Source of the DNA: Myxococcales bacterium
GTDB lineage: Bacteria > Myxococcota_A > Polyangia > Polyangiales > Polyangiaceae
Direction of reading: 5' to 3'
NCBI GenBank assembly: GCA_025355005.1
Contig: JANXLV010000302.1
Span: 1-34,257, forward strand
DNA: 34,257 bases
Below, piece after piece: positions 1-7,087 of this stretch (its first letter is position 1; each line of letters begins with the position of its first letter). The notes under the pieces are model-generated. The model was not told the origin of the DNA. It was given only the letters and a program-made list of their open reading frames with translations, and did no database searches. Position numbers and translations under genes: made by a program.

Positions 1-264
1 CATCGGGCTGCGAAGACCAGCGCCGCGAAGAGAAGGAGCCAGAAGCTCCTCGGCGATGGGCGGCTCGGGAACAGGAGGCAAGGCCGAGGGCGAGGGCGAA
101 GTCGAGGTCGAAGTCGAGGTCGAAGTCGAAGTCGAGGTCGAGGACGTGTCCGGAATCGGGTTCGGCGACGTGGACGTCGGGGCTTTCGTCCCGATGGGCG
201 CTGGGGTGTTTCCCGTGCAAGCGACCGCGAGCGCCGCCAGCGCAGCGAGTGAGCCAATCCGCAT
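1..264 (-). CDS. Lipoprotein with Thr/Ser-repeat linker (C-terminus outside window)
   Basis: The minus-strand reading frame opens with ATG at 264-262 and is still open at base 1, so only the first 88 residues are seen. It begins MRIGSLAALAALAVACTG, a short type II signal peptide with lipobox AVAC, so the mature protein should be lipid-anchored at the cell envelope. After about 25 linker residues there is an alternating Thr-Ser run (about residues 41-55), then a Pro/Ala-rich stretch. The Thr-Ser run is encoded by a hexanucleotide repeat at 101-142. Such linkers usually separate the lipid anchor from a folded domain, which here lies beyond the window. No function can be assigned. The gene is divergent from the small membrane protein at 347-649. 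The start is well supported by the signal peptide; I see no strong Shine-Dalgarno sequence. Confidence 0.7.
   Translation of the reverse strand, partial: MRIGSLAALAALAVACTGNTPAPIGTKAPTSTSPNPIPDTSSTSTSTSTSTSTSTSPSPSALPPVPEPPIAEELLAPSLRGAGLRSPM
101..142. repeat. Hexanucleotide tract GTCGAR x7 (coding)
   Basis: Seven consecutive 6-bp units, GTCGAG or GTCGAA on the plus strand. On the minus strand, which is the coding strand of the lipoprotein at 1-264, they read CTCGAC/TTCGAC and encode alternating Ser and Thr. The unit is two codons long, so copy-number change alters linker length without shifting the frame. It is the same unit as the tracts at 14582-14695 and 18656-18727. Confidence 0.9.
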
Positions 265-346
265 ACAAACGCGACACGCGCCGCGGGCCGATCCTTGGGT
301 CGAGATCGCCAGGCGGCGAACGAGGCTACGGAGCTATGCTGCCCCG

Positions 347-649
347 ATGGGCCGAAAGAACGATCCCGAGGTCACCGAAGCGGATCGCAAGGCGTTCATG
401 AAGTCCATCACCACCGGTTCGAGCTCGCCGGAGGACGCGCGGCACCTCCGCGGCGTATTCGGATTGCTGGTCGTGATGATCGTGATGTTGGGCGGCGACG
501 TGGTCCTGTACTGGAAGCTCGGCGGCTTCGACGAAGGCGCGTCAGCCGGCAACGGCGCGCGAGGCGTCGCGTACCTTCTGACCGTCCAGGTCGCCTTCGC
601 CGCGTGGGTCTACCGGCGCCTGAGCGCGCGCCCATCCAACACGACCTGA
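347..649 (+). CDS. Small two-TM membrane protein, unknown function
   Basis: A 100-residue protein starting MGRKNDPEVTEADRKAF. It has a polar N-terminal 35 residues, a hydrophobic segment at about 38-56 (VFGLLVVMIVMLGGDVVLYW), a short loop, and a second hydrophobic segment at about 71-89 ending in Tyr-Arg-Arg. This suggests two inner-membrane helices with both ends in the cytoplasm. The frame is open further upstream, but that part is the antisense of the lipoprotein at 1-264, so I place the start at ATG 347. The Shine-Dalgarno match is weak (GGAG about 13 bases upstream). I do not recognise the family. It ends 16 bases before the convergent beta-helix lipoprotein gene. Confidence 0.6.
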   Translation: MGRKNDPEVTEADRKAFMKSITTGSSSPEDARHLRGVFGLLVVMIVMLGGDVVLYWKLGGFDEGASAGNGARGVAYLLTVQVAFAAWVYRRLSARPSNTT

Positions 650-665
650 GGCGCAGCTCCGGGAG

Positions 666-2264
666 TCAAAGCGTATCTGCGTTCTGAATCGCGCCGGCCG
701 CGCCCGCCGGGCCCAGTGGACCGGTGTTGCCAGTATTGCCGCCACTCGCCGCCGCGGCCCCGGCAGCTCCCGTCGCGCCCGATCCGCCAGCGCTTCCCAC
801 CGTGATCCCGGAATGGCTGGCGGAGGTCGAAGCGACCACGCCATCAACGGTGGGTGCGCTGCCTGAGAAGAGAAGACCAAAGGAGATCCCTCCGGCACCA
901 CCCGCTCCGCCATTGCCCCCCGAACCGTTTCCACCACCGCCACCGGAGCAGCCTCCGCCCATGTTGAACTGCACACCGGCGTTTCCGCCAGCCTGGGCCT
1001 GCTCGCCAGTGCCGCCACCTGCTCCGGTCGCGCCCGCACCGGCGATAAGCGTGCAGCTTACAAGTACTACCGCGGAGGCGATCGTCAGCAGCGCGACGGT
1101 TGCTCCGCCGGCTAGGCCACCAGCGCCCCCGCCGCCGCCACAGCCACCGCAGCCGCCGCTCCCACCACCGCCAGTTCCCCCCGCACCATCGGCACCGCCG
1201 CCACCGCCCTGCCCAGGCAATCCGTTCTTGCCCTTCGCGCCCGAAGCGCCGACCCAGGCTTTGGTCGGGTCAACCTTGCCGAGCTTGGTGGCCGCGCTGT
1301 CCGTGGCCGGCGCGCTCGCTTTGTCACCGTCCAGGCCTCCACCGGCTGGCACGCCTGCACACGCCTTCATATTCGTCCCCCCGACGCCACCACCACCCGA
1401 GTAGGAAGGCGTGCCGTTGGTGGTCGTCTGGACGACCATCACTCCCCCACCGCGCCCTCCAACCGAGGTCGTTGCGTCAACGCAGTTACAGGTCTTCGTG
1501 GCAGCCCCATTCGTGTCCGCTGCGTTGTTCCCATCGAGGTTCGCTGCGTAGTTGCTTGCGGCCGCCCCCGGCGTCGCGGGCGAATAGCCATCTTGTGCCT
1601 TCAGCGTCGTCCGCTTCATCGTCACCGCGCTGCTCGCGTTCACGAACGCGGCGACCGAGCTCACGCCCGCCGCCGTCCCCGCGGGCGCGTCAAACTCGAC
1701 ATCCTCGATCTGCAGTGCCGCAACGACGGTATCGATCTGCAGCGCAAACCCACTTGCCGGTGCCACCTTTACCGAATTCGCGACGCGATCGTACTTCCAT
1801 GTCGCGCAGTCGAATCCACCATACACGCTCTCGGCGTGCGTCGAATCCAGCTTCACGTTCTCAGCGTAGTTGCCACTGCACACATAGACGCGCGGACGCT
1901 TGTTCGACGCAACAGCATCACCGATCGTCTTGTACGGCGACTTTCGTGTCCCATCCGGCATCCCAGCAGCGGAGTTGCCGTCAACGAACACCCCCACCCC
2001 CTCGTCGATGCACGCAGGAGAATCGCCCGGATCCTTCTTCAAATCACATCCCGGAGGCGCGTCCACCGTGTTCCCGCCCTCCACAGGATTCACGCTGCCG
2101 TCCGTGACCTCGCCATCCAGACCATTGGCGTCACCAGCGGAGCCGTCGTCGGCCGTCGCGCCGCCGCACGTCCCGGACGTGCCGCAGTCCTTCCCCGCGC
2201 AGCCAAGATAGACAACTGACCCCAAGCCCGCGAACAATGCACCCATCACCACGCGCTTCAGCAT
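666..2264 (-). CDS. Gly-rich beta-helix lipoprotein (PE-PGRS/collagen-like)
   Basis: Predicted 532-residue exported lipoprotein. It starts MLKRVVMGALFAGLG with lipobox LGC. The start at 2264 is supported by GGAGG about 8 bases upstream; a TTG 21 bases earlier is also in frame but has no such site. After a Gly/Asp-rich spacer comes a region resembling DUF1565-type parallel beta-helices (about residues 95-225): GVFVDGNSAAGMPDGTRKSP, then a Tyr-Val-Cys strand and SVYGGFDCATW. The C-terminal half is extremely rich in Gly, Ala and Ser, with collagen-like Gly-X-X stretches and long Gly runs. It is the third gene of a minus-strand run with the TPR-PEGA gene (17 bp upstream) and the membrane protein at 3446-4252. 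It is paralogous to the protein at 4500-6044. A surface or matrix structural role is inference; no catalytic motif is visible. Confidence 0.8.
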   Translation of the reverse strand: MLKRVVMGALFAGLGSVVYLGCAGKDCGTSGTCGGATADDGSAGDANGLDGEVTDGSVNPVEGGNTVDAPPGCDLKKDPGDSPACIDEGVGVFVDGNSAAGMPDGTRKSPYKTIGDAVASNKRPRVYVCSGNYAENVKLDSTHAESVYGGFDCATWKYDRVANSVKVAPASGFALQIDTVVAALQIEDVEFDAPAGTAAGVSSVAAFVNASSAVTMKRTTLKAQDGYSPATPGAAASNYAANLDGNNAADTNGAATKTCNCVDATTSVGGRGGGVMVVQTTTNGTPSYSGGGGVGGTNMKACAGVPAGGGLDGDKASAPATDSAATKLGKVDPTKAWVGASGAKGKNGLPGQGGGGGADGAGGTGGGGSGGCGGCGGGGGAGGLAGGATVALLTIASAVVLVSCTLIAGAGATGAGGGTGEQAQAGGNAGVQFNMGGGCSGGGGGNGSGGNGGAGGAGGISFGLLFSGSAPTVDGVVASTSASHSGITVGSAGGSGATGAAGAAAASGGNTGNTGPLGPAGAAGAIQNADTL

Positions 2265-2281
2265 CTCGTTGCCCTCCACTA

Positions 2282-3382
2282 TCAAAAGCTAGTTCCGTAC
2301 ACCACACCCGCGCCGTCGCGGCCGACGAGCGGAGTCACATAAGACGTCGACACCGTGCCCCTCGGCGCCAACAAGAGCCACGCCACGACTCCGCCAACGA
2401 CTCCGATACCTCCGACGATGAAACCGCCGACGGCGAGGTTCTTCGCCGACTGCTCGTCGTCTGCATACTTTGACGCTTGTTGGCAGCCCGCGCTAGTCGA
2501 GCCCGTACAGTTCTCGTTGCCCCGCGCAGCGACACCCTTGTTGTGCGCATCCGAAGCATTCCCGAGGAAGACCACCCCGCCGACGACGCCCGCCACCCCA
2601 ACGACACCACCGCTGATGGGAAGCGCCCATCCGAGCGTGCTCCGCCCCTCCTGCGGAGGTCCCACGCTCGGCGCTGGCGCTGGCGCTGCGCTGCTCGCTG
2701 CTCGCTGCGGTGTCGTGCTTGCGCCCGCTGGCGGCGCGACGGTTGCGCTCGGCGTTGCGCTCGCGGCTGGCGGCACCGCCTCACGGATCACAACGATCAC
2801 CGTCGCCGTGTCCCCTGCCTTCACCACCACCGTCTTCGTCACCGTACCGCACGCTACCGTGTGCTCGCCTGGCGCCACGTGCACTTGATCTGCGATCGGC
2901 GCGACTCCCACCTTCTCGCCGTCCACGAACACCGCGACGCCCGCCTGGCCCTCGACGCTCAGGTGCGCCGTCTTCGACTCCAGGTCCGGGATCATCTCAC
3001 GCTTCAACTTGTCGACCTTCGCCGCCTCCGCCTTCGGATGCAACACGTACGCCTTCGCGTGCCGCAAAGCGTCCGGATACATCAACAGGTCGTACTCCAC
3101 GATCGCGAGGTTCAGGTAGATCGCCGCCGACTGCGATAGCGCAAGCGCCTGAAGGTACTTCGCACGTGCCTCCGTGTTCTTGTGAGCCTTGTAGAAATCA
3201 AGACCCTCGCGAAAACGAGCCTTCGCCTCGGCCGTCATCACGTCGCCTGCAACGTCCGTTGCGCCCGCGCCGGATGTGCCGCCTGTGCCACGGCCACCTC
3301 CTGCTCCGAACGCAACGCCGCTTCCCGCGACGACACCAAGAGCCAGACTGCAACCGAAGAGGAGAGAGCGTGCGCGTTTCAT
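2282..3382 (-). CDS. TPR and PEGA-domain envelope protein
   Basis: 366 residues. An N-terminal signal peptide (about 1-26, MKRARSLLFGCSLALGVVAG) is followed by a Gly-rich spacer. Residues about 50-115 contain tetratricopeptide-like helices (AKARFREGLDFYKAHKNTEA and the following repeat). A PEGA-type beta domain at about 140-200 has the typical VFVDGEKVG strand and the APGEHTV turn. A Pro/Ala-rich linker then leads to two Gly/Val-rich hydrophobic segments at about 255-278 and 318-342. PEGA domains are surface-layer-like folds, and TPR-PEGA fusions are common in Myxococcota; they are usually read as envelope-associated scaffold proteins. It lies between a membrane protein gene (62 bp upstream) and a beta-helix lipoprotein gene (17 bp downstream), so co-transcription is likely. 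The Cys residues in the C-terminal loop (NCTGSTSAGCQQ) could form a disulfide. Confidence 0.8.
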   Translation of the reverse strand: MKRARSLLFGCSLALGVVAGSGVAFGAGGGRGTGGTSGAGATDVAGDVMTAEAKARFREGLDFYKAHKNTEARAKYLQALALSQSAAIYLNLAIVEYDLLMYPDALRHAKAYVLHPKAEAAKVDKLKREMIPDLESKTAHLSVEGQAGVAVFVDGEKVGVAPIADQVHVAPGEHTVACGTVTKTVVVKAGDTATVIVVIREAVPPAASATPSATVAPPAGASTTPQRAASSAAPAPAPSVGPPQEGRSTLGWALPISGGVVGVAGVVGGVVFLGNASDAHNKGVAARGNENCTGSTSAGCQQASKYADDEQSAKNLAVGGFIVGGIGVVGGVVAWLLLAPRGTVSTSYVTPLVGRDGAGVVYGTSF

Positions 3383-3445
3383 GGGACGTGAGCCGCTACC
3401 GGCGGGGGCAGAATCCCACGCCCGCGCCCGATCCGGAAAGAAAAG

Positions 3446-4252
3446 TCACTGCAGCTCTGGGCTGACCATTCCGCCGTACTTGCCGCCTGGCGCCGACCCC
3501 GCGGGGACCGCACCAGCCCCAGCGCCCGTCGACGCCCCCGGAGGCTTGCCCGCCGCCTTTGCGCTGCCCGCGCTGCTGGCAACCGTGCCGCCCGGCGCGC
3601 TCACCGTGGTCCCGGGCGCCGCTTGCGTCGGATCGTCCGTACCCACTGCCACCGGAGCCGCGCCTGCGTTCGACGACGATACCGCCGTTGGCAACGCCAG
3701 CGTGCCCACTGGCTTCGCGGTCAACGGCGCGGCCACGGTGCTCGCGCTCGTATTGGCAGGCGTGCCAATACCGCGCGTGTCCGCCGAAGGATCGCGCACC
3801 GGTCCCTGCGCCTCCATGTACTTCATCACGCGCCAGCCGATGAGCCCGACCGCCAGCACCGCCACGAACGCGATCACTGCGGACACCAGATAGCTGGACG
3901 CGGGCGCCGCGGGAGGCGCCATCCCAGTCATCATCGTCTTCTCGTCACGACGACGCGGGCGCGCTGCCTCTTCCGTCTTGTTCAGAAACGCTTGCTCCGC
4001 CGGGTCCGACGCCACGCGCGCGTTCACGACCTCGGCCGGCAGCGCCGGCGCACCACCCATCTGCAGCGTCTTCGCGCTCTCTCGCTTCTTCTTGCCCGTC
4101 CCGTCATTCGCCTCGCTCTTTGCCTTGGCGATCGCCTCGGGTGCTGGCGTGATCTCCGGCCCGCGCTTGCGTCCGCGCTGAGGCGAGACCTGCAGAGCGT
4201 TCAGCATCGAGTCGACGTCGTCCCCGTCGCCAGGCTCGGGCCGCTCACTCAT
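3446..4252 (-). CDS. Single-pass membrane protein with KT-motifs and Pro/Ala-rich tail
   Basis: 268 residues from the chosen start MSERPEPGDGDDVDSMLNAL; an in-frame ATG at 4282 would add ten residues, and neither start has a strong ribosome site. The N-terminal 120 residues are hydrophilic and charged and contain two similar motifs, KTLQMGGAPALP (about 61-72) and KTMMTGMAPPA (about 105-115). A single transmembrane helix follows at about 121-141 (YLVSAVIAFVAVLAVGLIGW), then an Ala/Pro/Thr/Ser-rich tail of about 120 residues with no predicted fold. Topology is probably cytoplasmic N-terminus and periplasmic tail. The duplicated KT motif resembles short Thr motifs I associate with Ser/Thr-kinase substrates in myxobacteria; this is from memory and unproven. 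It is probably the first gene of the run with the TPR-PEGA and beta-helix genes. A dispersed palindrome lies within its tail at 3750-3771. Confidence 0.7.
   Translation of the reverse strand: MSERPEPGDGDDVDSMLNALQVSPQRGRKRGPEITPAPEAIAKAKSEANDGTGKKKRESAKTLQMGGAPALPAEVVNARVASDPAEQAFLNKTEEAARPRRRDEKTMMTGMAPPAAPASSYLVSAVIAFVAVLAVGLIGWRVMKYMEAQGPVRDPSADTRGIGTPANTSASTVAAPLTAKPVGTLALPTAVSSSNAGAAPVAVGTDDPTQAAPGTTVSAPGGTVASSAGSAKAAGKPPGASTGAGAGAVPAGSAPGGKYGGMVSPELQ
3750..3771. repeat. Dispersed palindrome, copy A (perfect 9-bp arms)
   Basis: GTATTGGCA, four spacer bases GGCG, TGCCAATAC: a perfect inverted repeat with 9-bp arms inside the coding sequence at 3446-4252. On the coding strand it is translated as Gly-Ile-Gly-Thr-Pro-Ala-Asn-Thr. 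Related copies are at 29618-29643 and 33270-33291. Confidence 0.85.
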
Positions 4253-4499
4253 GGGCTCGGTATCGTTCGCATTGCGCGCCATCTGTGCCGTGAGCGTACC
4301 CGACGTCCGCACAAAAGCGAAATCGCTCTCTGTCCCATCTCGTCCAGTCGCAGCCGCGAACCCACCCCGTATTGGCCACACACGCGATGGCACCTCGCAC
4401 TACACGGAGCACGTATGTGCTTCGATAACGGCCTCTTCCCGACGCGGCACTTTGGCCCGACGCGCGCGCAAAATCGTTGCCGCTGACCTTCGCGCTGGT

Positions 4500-6044
4500 A
4501 TGCCTAAGGACATGCGTCGACTCGTGCTTGGCCTCGGACTGCTCGTGGTGGTCGCGGCGTGCGGCTCCTCCTTCACTGGCGACGATCAGGCAAGCGGCGC
4601 TGACGACGGTGGAGGCGCCGATGGCAGCGCGACGAATGAAGGCGGCAATCCGCTCATGACCGGCGGTGACGCAGGCCCCGGCGGCGGCGGACCACAGCCT
4701 GGCGCGGAAGGCGGCGCACCGCTCGACGGTATCTTCGTCTCCGCGAAGAGCGGCAAGGACACCAACGACGGCAGCATGGCTCACCCGCTCCAGACTCTGA
4801 AGGCCGCGATCGGGCTCGGCACGCAGTTCCACAAGTCGGTCATCGCGTGCAACGAGACGTACCTGGAGAACCTTGCCGTCGTGGACGGCACCTCCGTCTA
4901 CGGAAACTACGACTGCGCGACGAACCCAAAGGCATGGGGCATCGCCGCGACGAACGCCGTGCTCAAGGCCCCGAAGAGCCCTGCCCTCACGGCAGACGGC
5001 ATCATGACCGGCACCACGATCGGTCACATCGACATCGTCGCGCCCGCAGCAGGCGGCGCGGAGCTCTCCTCCGTCGGCGCGCTCGTGAAGGGCTCGAAGG
5101 GCCTCGAGCTCGCAGGCCTGCTCATCACGACCGGCGACGCGCAGAACGGCACCAACGGCGCTGACGGAGCGCAGCTCGTCGACGACGCGAACATCGCTGG
5201 CACCGGCGCGACGGGTGGAACGAACACATGCGGCGGAAGCGCGACGTACGCCGGCGCGACCGGCGGCAACGGCGGCATCACCACCGACACGTGCAAGAAC
5301 ATCGCGGCCACGAACCCGAACCACGCGAAGACCCGCACTGCAACGAAGGCGAAGGTAGACTTCTACAACGGCGGTGCTGTGACCAGCGGCGCCACCGCTC
5401 CTGGCACGTTCTCACCGACCAGCGGCTACGTGCCCGGTGATGGCAGCGCGGGCACGAACGGCAGCGGCGGCACCGCGACGGACGGAGTGAACGGCGTCAA
5501 CCTCGACATCATCAACGACATCGACAACGGCATGGTCGGCGGCAAGACCGTCTGGTCGTGCCAGTGCGATCCCGCGCCGCAGTACGCCGGCTCGTGCGTG
5601 CAGGCGGGCTCGAACGCCACGTCGACGAGCACCGCAGGCGCACCAGGCAAGGCCGGTGGCTGCCCGGGACTCGCGGGCAAGGCCGGAACCGGCGGCGGCG
5701 CGAGCGTTGGTGTCATCGTGTTCGACTTCGCGATCACGCTCACGACGGTGTCGATCCAGACCGGCAAGGGCGGCGACGGTGGCAAGGGAACCGCAGGCAG
5801 CGCGCCGACTACGGGCGCCGGAGCTCCGGGAACGCAGCCCGGGACCAGCGCGTCTGGCGTCGGCGGTCCGTCGGTCGGCGTCGCCTACAAGGGCAGTCCG
5901 CCCGACTTCGTGAAGGGCGCGAAGGGCAGCGTCACGCTTGGGCTCACTGGTGCAGGCGCCAGCCCGATCACGTCGGCCGACACCCTGCGCACGGTGGCCG
6001 CGACGAACGCTGGGGCGCACGCCGACTACTATCCGATCCCGTGA
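4500..6044 (+). CDS. Gly-rich beta-helix lipoprotein, paralogue of 666-2264
   Basis: 514 residues. The N-terminus MPKDMRRLVLGLGLLVVVAACGSS is a lipoprotein signal with lipobox VAAC. A second ATG at 4512 is also possible; the AAGGA just before it is too close to act as a normal ribosome site, so I keep 4500. The spacer is rich in Gly, Asp and Ala. Residues about 78-150 match the paralogue: GIFVSAKSGKDTNDGS, a strand with conserved Cys, and SVYGNYDCAT against SVYGGFDCAT. The rest is Gly/Ala/Thr-rich with scattered Cys pairs (such as WSCQCDP) and no catalytic motif. This suggests a long parallel beta-helix or collagen-like filament anchored in the outer membrane. It is transcribed divergently from the 3446-4252/2282-3382/666-2264 run, with a 247-bp shared upstream region. 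Confidence 0.8.
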   Translation: MPKDMRRLVLGLGLLVVVAACGSSFTGDDQASGADDGGGADGSATNEGGNPLMTGGDAGPGGGGPQPGAEGGAPLDGIFVSAKSGKDTNDGSMAHPLQTLKAAIGLGTQFHKSVIACNETYLENLAVVDGTSVYGNYDCATNPKAWGIAATNAVLKAPKSPALTADGIMTGTTIGHIDIVAPAAGGAELSSVGALVKGSKGLELAGLLITTGDAQNGTNGADGAQLVDDANIAGTGATGGTNTCGGSATYAGATGGNGGITTDTCKNIAATNPNHAKTRTATKAKVDFYNGGAVTSGATAPGTFSPTSGYVPGDGSAGTNGSGGTATDGVNGVNLDIINDIDNGMVGGKTVWSCQCDPAPQYAGSCVQAGSNATSTSTAGAPGKAGGCPGLAGKAGTGGGASVGVIVFDFAITLTTVSIQTGKGGDGGKGTAGSAPTTGAGAPGTQPGTSASGVGGPSVGVAYKGSPPDFVKGAKGSVTLGLTGAGASPITSADTLRTVAATNAGAHADYYPIP

Positions 6045-6081
6045 CGCGTTGTGGCTGCGTGAAGTGAGCTAGCCTCTCGGC

Positions 6082-7053
6082 ATGCAATTCACGCGACTCG
6101 GACGAACGGGCCTCAAGGTCAGCCGCCTCTGCCTCGGTACGATGAATTTCGGTCCGCAGGCCAGTGAGCCGGACAGCTTCGCCATCATGGATCGCGCGCT
6201 CGAGCACGGCATCAACTTCTTCGACACCGCGAACGTCTACGGCTGGAAGAAGGGCGAAGGCGTGACCGAGCAGATCATCGGTCGCTGGCTCGCGCAGGGC
6301 GGAGGACGCCGCGAGAAGATCGTCCTCGCGACGAAGGTGTACGGCTCCATGGGTGAAGGCCCAAACGATGGTCGCCTCTCGGCGCGGCACATACGCGAGG
6401 CGTGCGAGGGCTCGCTCCGCCGCTTGAAGACGGACCATCTCGATCTGTACCAGATGCACCACGTCGATCGCGACACGCCGTGGGACGAGATCTGGCAAGC
6501 GATGGAGCTCCTCGTGGCGCAGGGGAAGGTGGTGTATGTCGGCTCCTCGAACTTCGCGGGCTGGCACATCGCGCAGGCCTCCGAGAGCGCGAAATCCAGG
6601 CATTTTCTCGGCCTGGTGTGCGAGCAGAGCCTCTACAACCTGATCGACCGCACCGTCGAGCTCGAGGTCGCTCCCGCCTGCGAGGCGTACGGCCTGGGCC
6701 TCATCCCGTGGAGCCCGCTCAAGGTCGGCGTCCTCGGCGGCGCGCTCGAGAAGGCCAAAGAGGGACGGCGCACCGGCGAGCTCGCGCAGAAGACGATCGC
6801 GAAGCACAGGGACAAGATCGAGCGCTACGAGGCCTTCGCGAAGAAGCTCGGCGTGCCTCCCGCGAACCTCGCGCTCGCGTGGCTCCTCGCGCAGAAGGTC
6901 GTGACCGCGCCCATCATCGGGCCGCGGACCATGGCGCAGCTGGACGATTCGCTCGGCGCGCTCGACATCAAGATCGACGCGGAGGTGTCCAGCGCACTGG
7001 ACGAGATCTTCCCGGGCCCTGGCGGAACCGCGCCAGAGGCTTATGCATGGTGA
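6082..7053 (+). CDS. Aldo/keto reductase
   Basis: 323 residues, a normal length for the family. NAD(P)H-dependent reduction of aldehydes or ketones in the cytoplasm is expected; the substrate cannot be read from sequence. The catalytic tetrad is visible: Asp48 and Tyr53 in FFDTANVYG, Lys85 in LATKVYG, and His126 in LYQMHHVD. The Ser-Asn pair in GSSNFAGWH and the C-terminal PIIGPRT segment, which binds the cofactor phosphate or ribose, are present. It is closest to the AKR families that include the Kv-beta-like and YajO-type reductases (TMNFG near the N-terminus, LIPWSPLKVGVLGG in the barrel). The ATG at 6082 follows an intergenic gap of 37 bases. It ends 34 bases before the MFS gene, so the two may be co-transcribed. 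Confidence 0.93.
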   Translation: MQFTRLGRTGLKVSRLCLGTMNFGPQASEPDSFAIMDRALEHGINFFDTANVYGWKKGEGVTEQIIGRWLAQGGGRREKIVLATKVYGSMGEGPNDGRLSARHIREACEGSLRRLKTDHLDLYQMHHVDRDTPWDEIWQAMELLVAQGKVVYVGSSNFAGWHIAQASESAKSRHFLGLVCEQSLYNLIDRTVELEVAPACEAYGLGLIPWSPLKVGVLGGALEKAKEGRRTGELAQKTIAKHRDKIERYEAFAKKLGVPPANLALAWLLAQKVVTAPIIGPRTMAQLDDSLGALDIKIDAEVSSALDEIFPGPGGTAPEAYAW

Positions 7054-7085
7054 CCAGGTAGCCAGGTAGCCAGGTAGCCAAGTAA
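7054..7085. repeat. Tandem 8-bp repeat, four units
   Basis: Three perfect copies of CCAGGTAG followed by a variant CCAAGTAA. The array starts on the base after the aldo/keto reductase stop codon and ends two bases before the GTG start of the MFS gene, so it fills the intergenic space. Each unit carries AGGTAG, a possible weak ribosome-binding core. Confidence 0.9.
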
Positions 7086-7087
7086 AC

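Noticed and set aside
56..346. Plus-strand N-terminal extension of the small membrane protein, with a Glu-Val repeat
   Set aside because: It is the antisense of a clear lipoprotein signal peptide and linker (1-264). The Glu-Val run is simply the complement of the Thr-Ser hexamer tract.
4408..4421. Operator AGCAC-GTAT-GTGCT in the divergent region between 3446-4252 and 4500-6044
   Set aside because: Arms of 5 bp occur often by chance in a 247-base region, and no regulator is adjacent.
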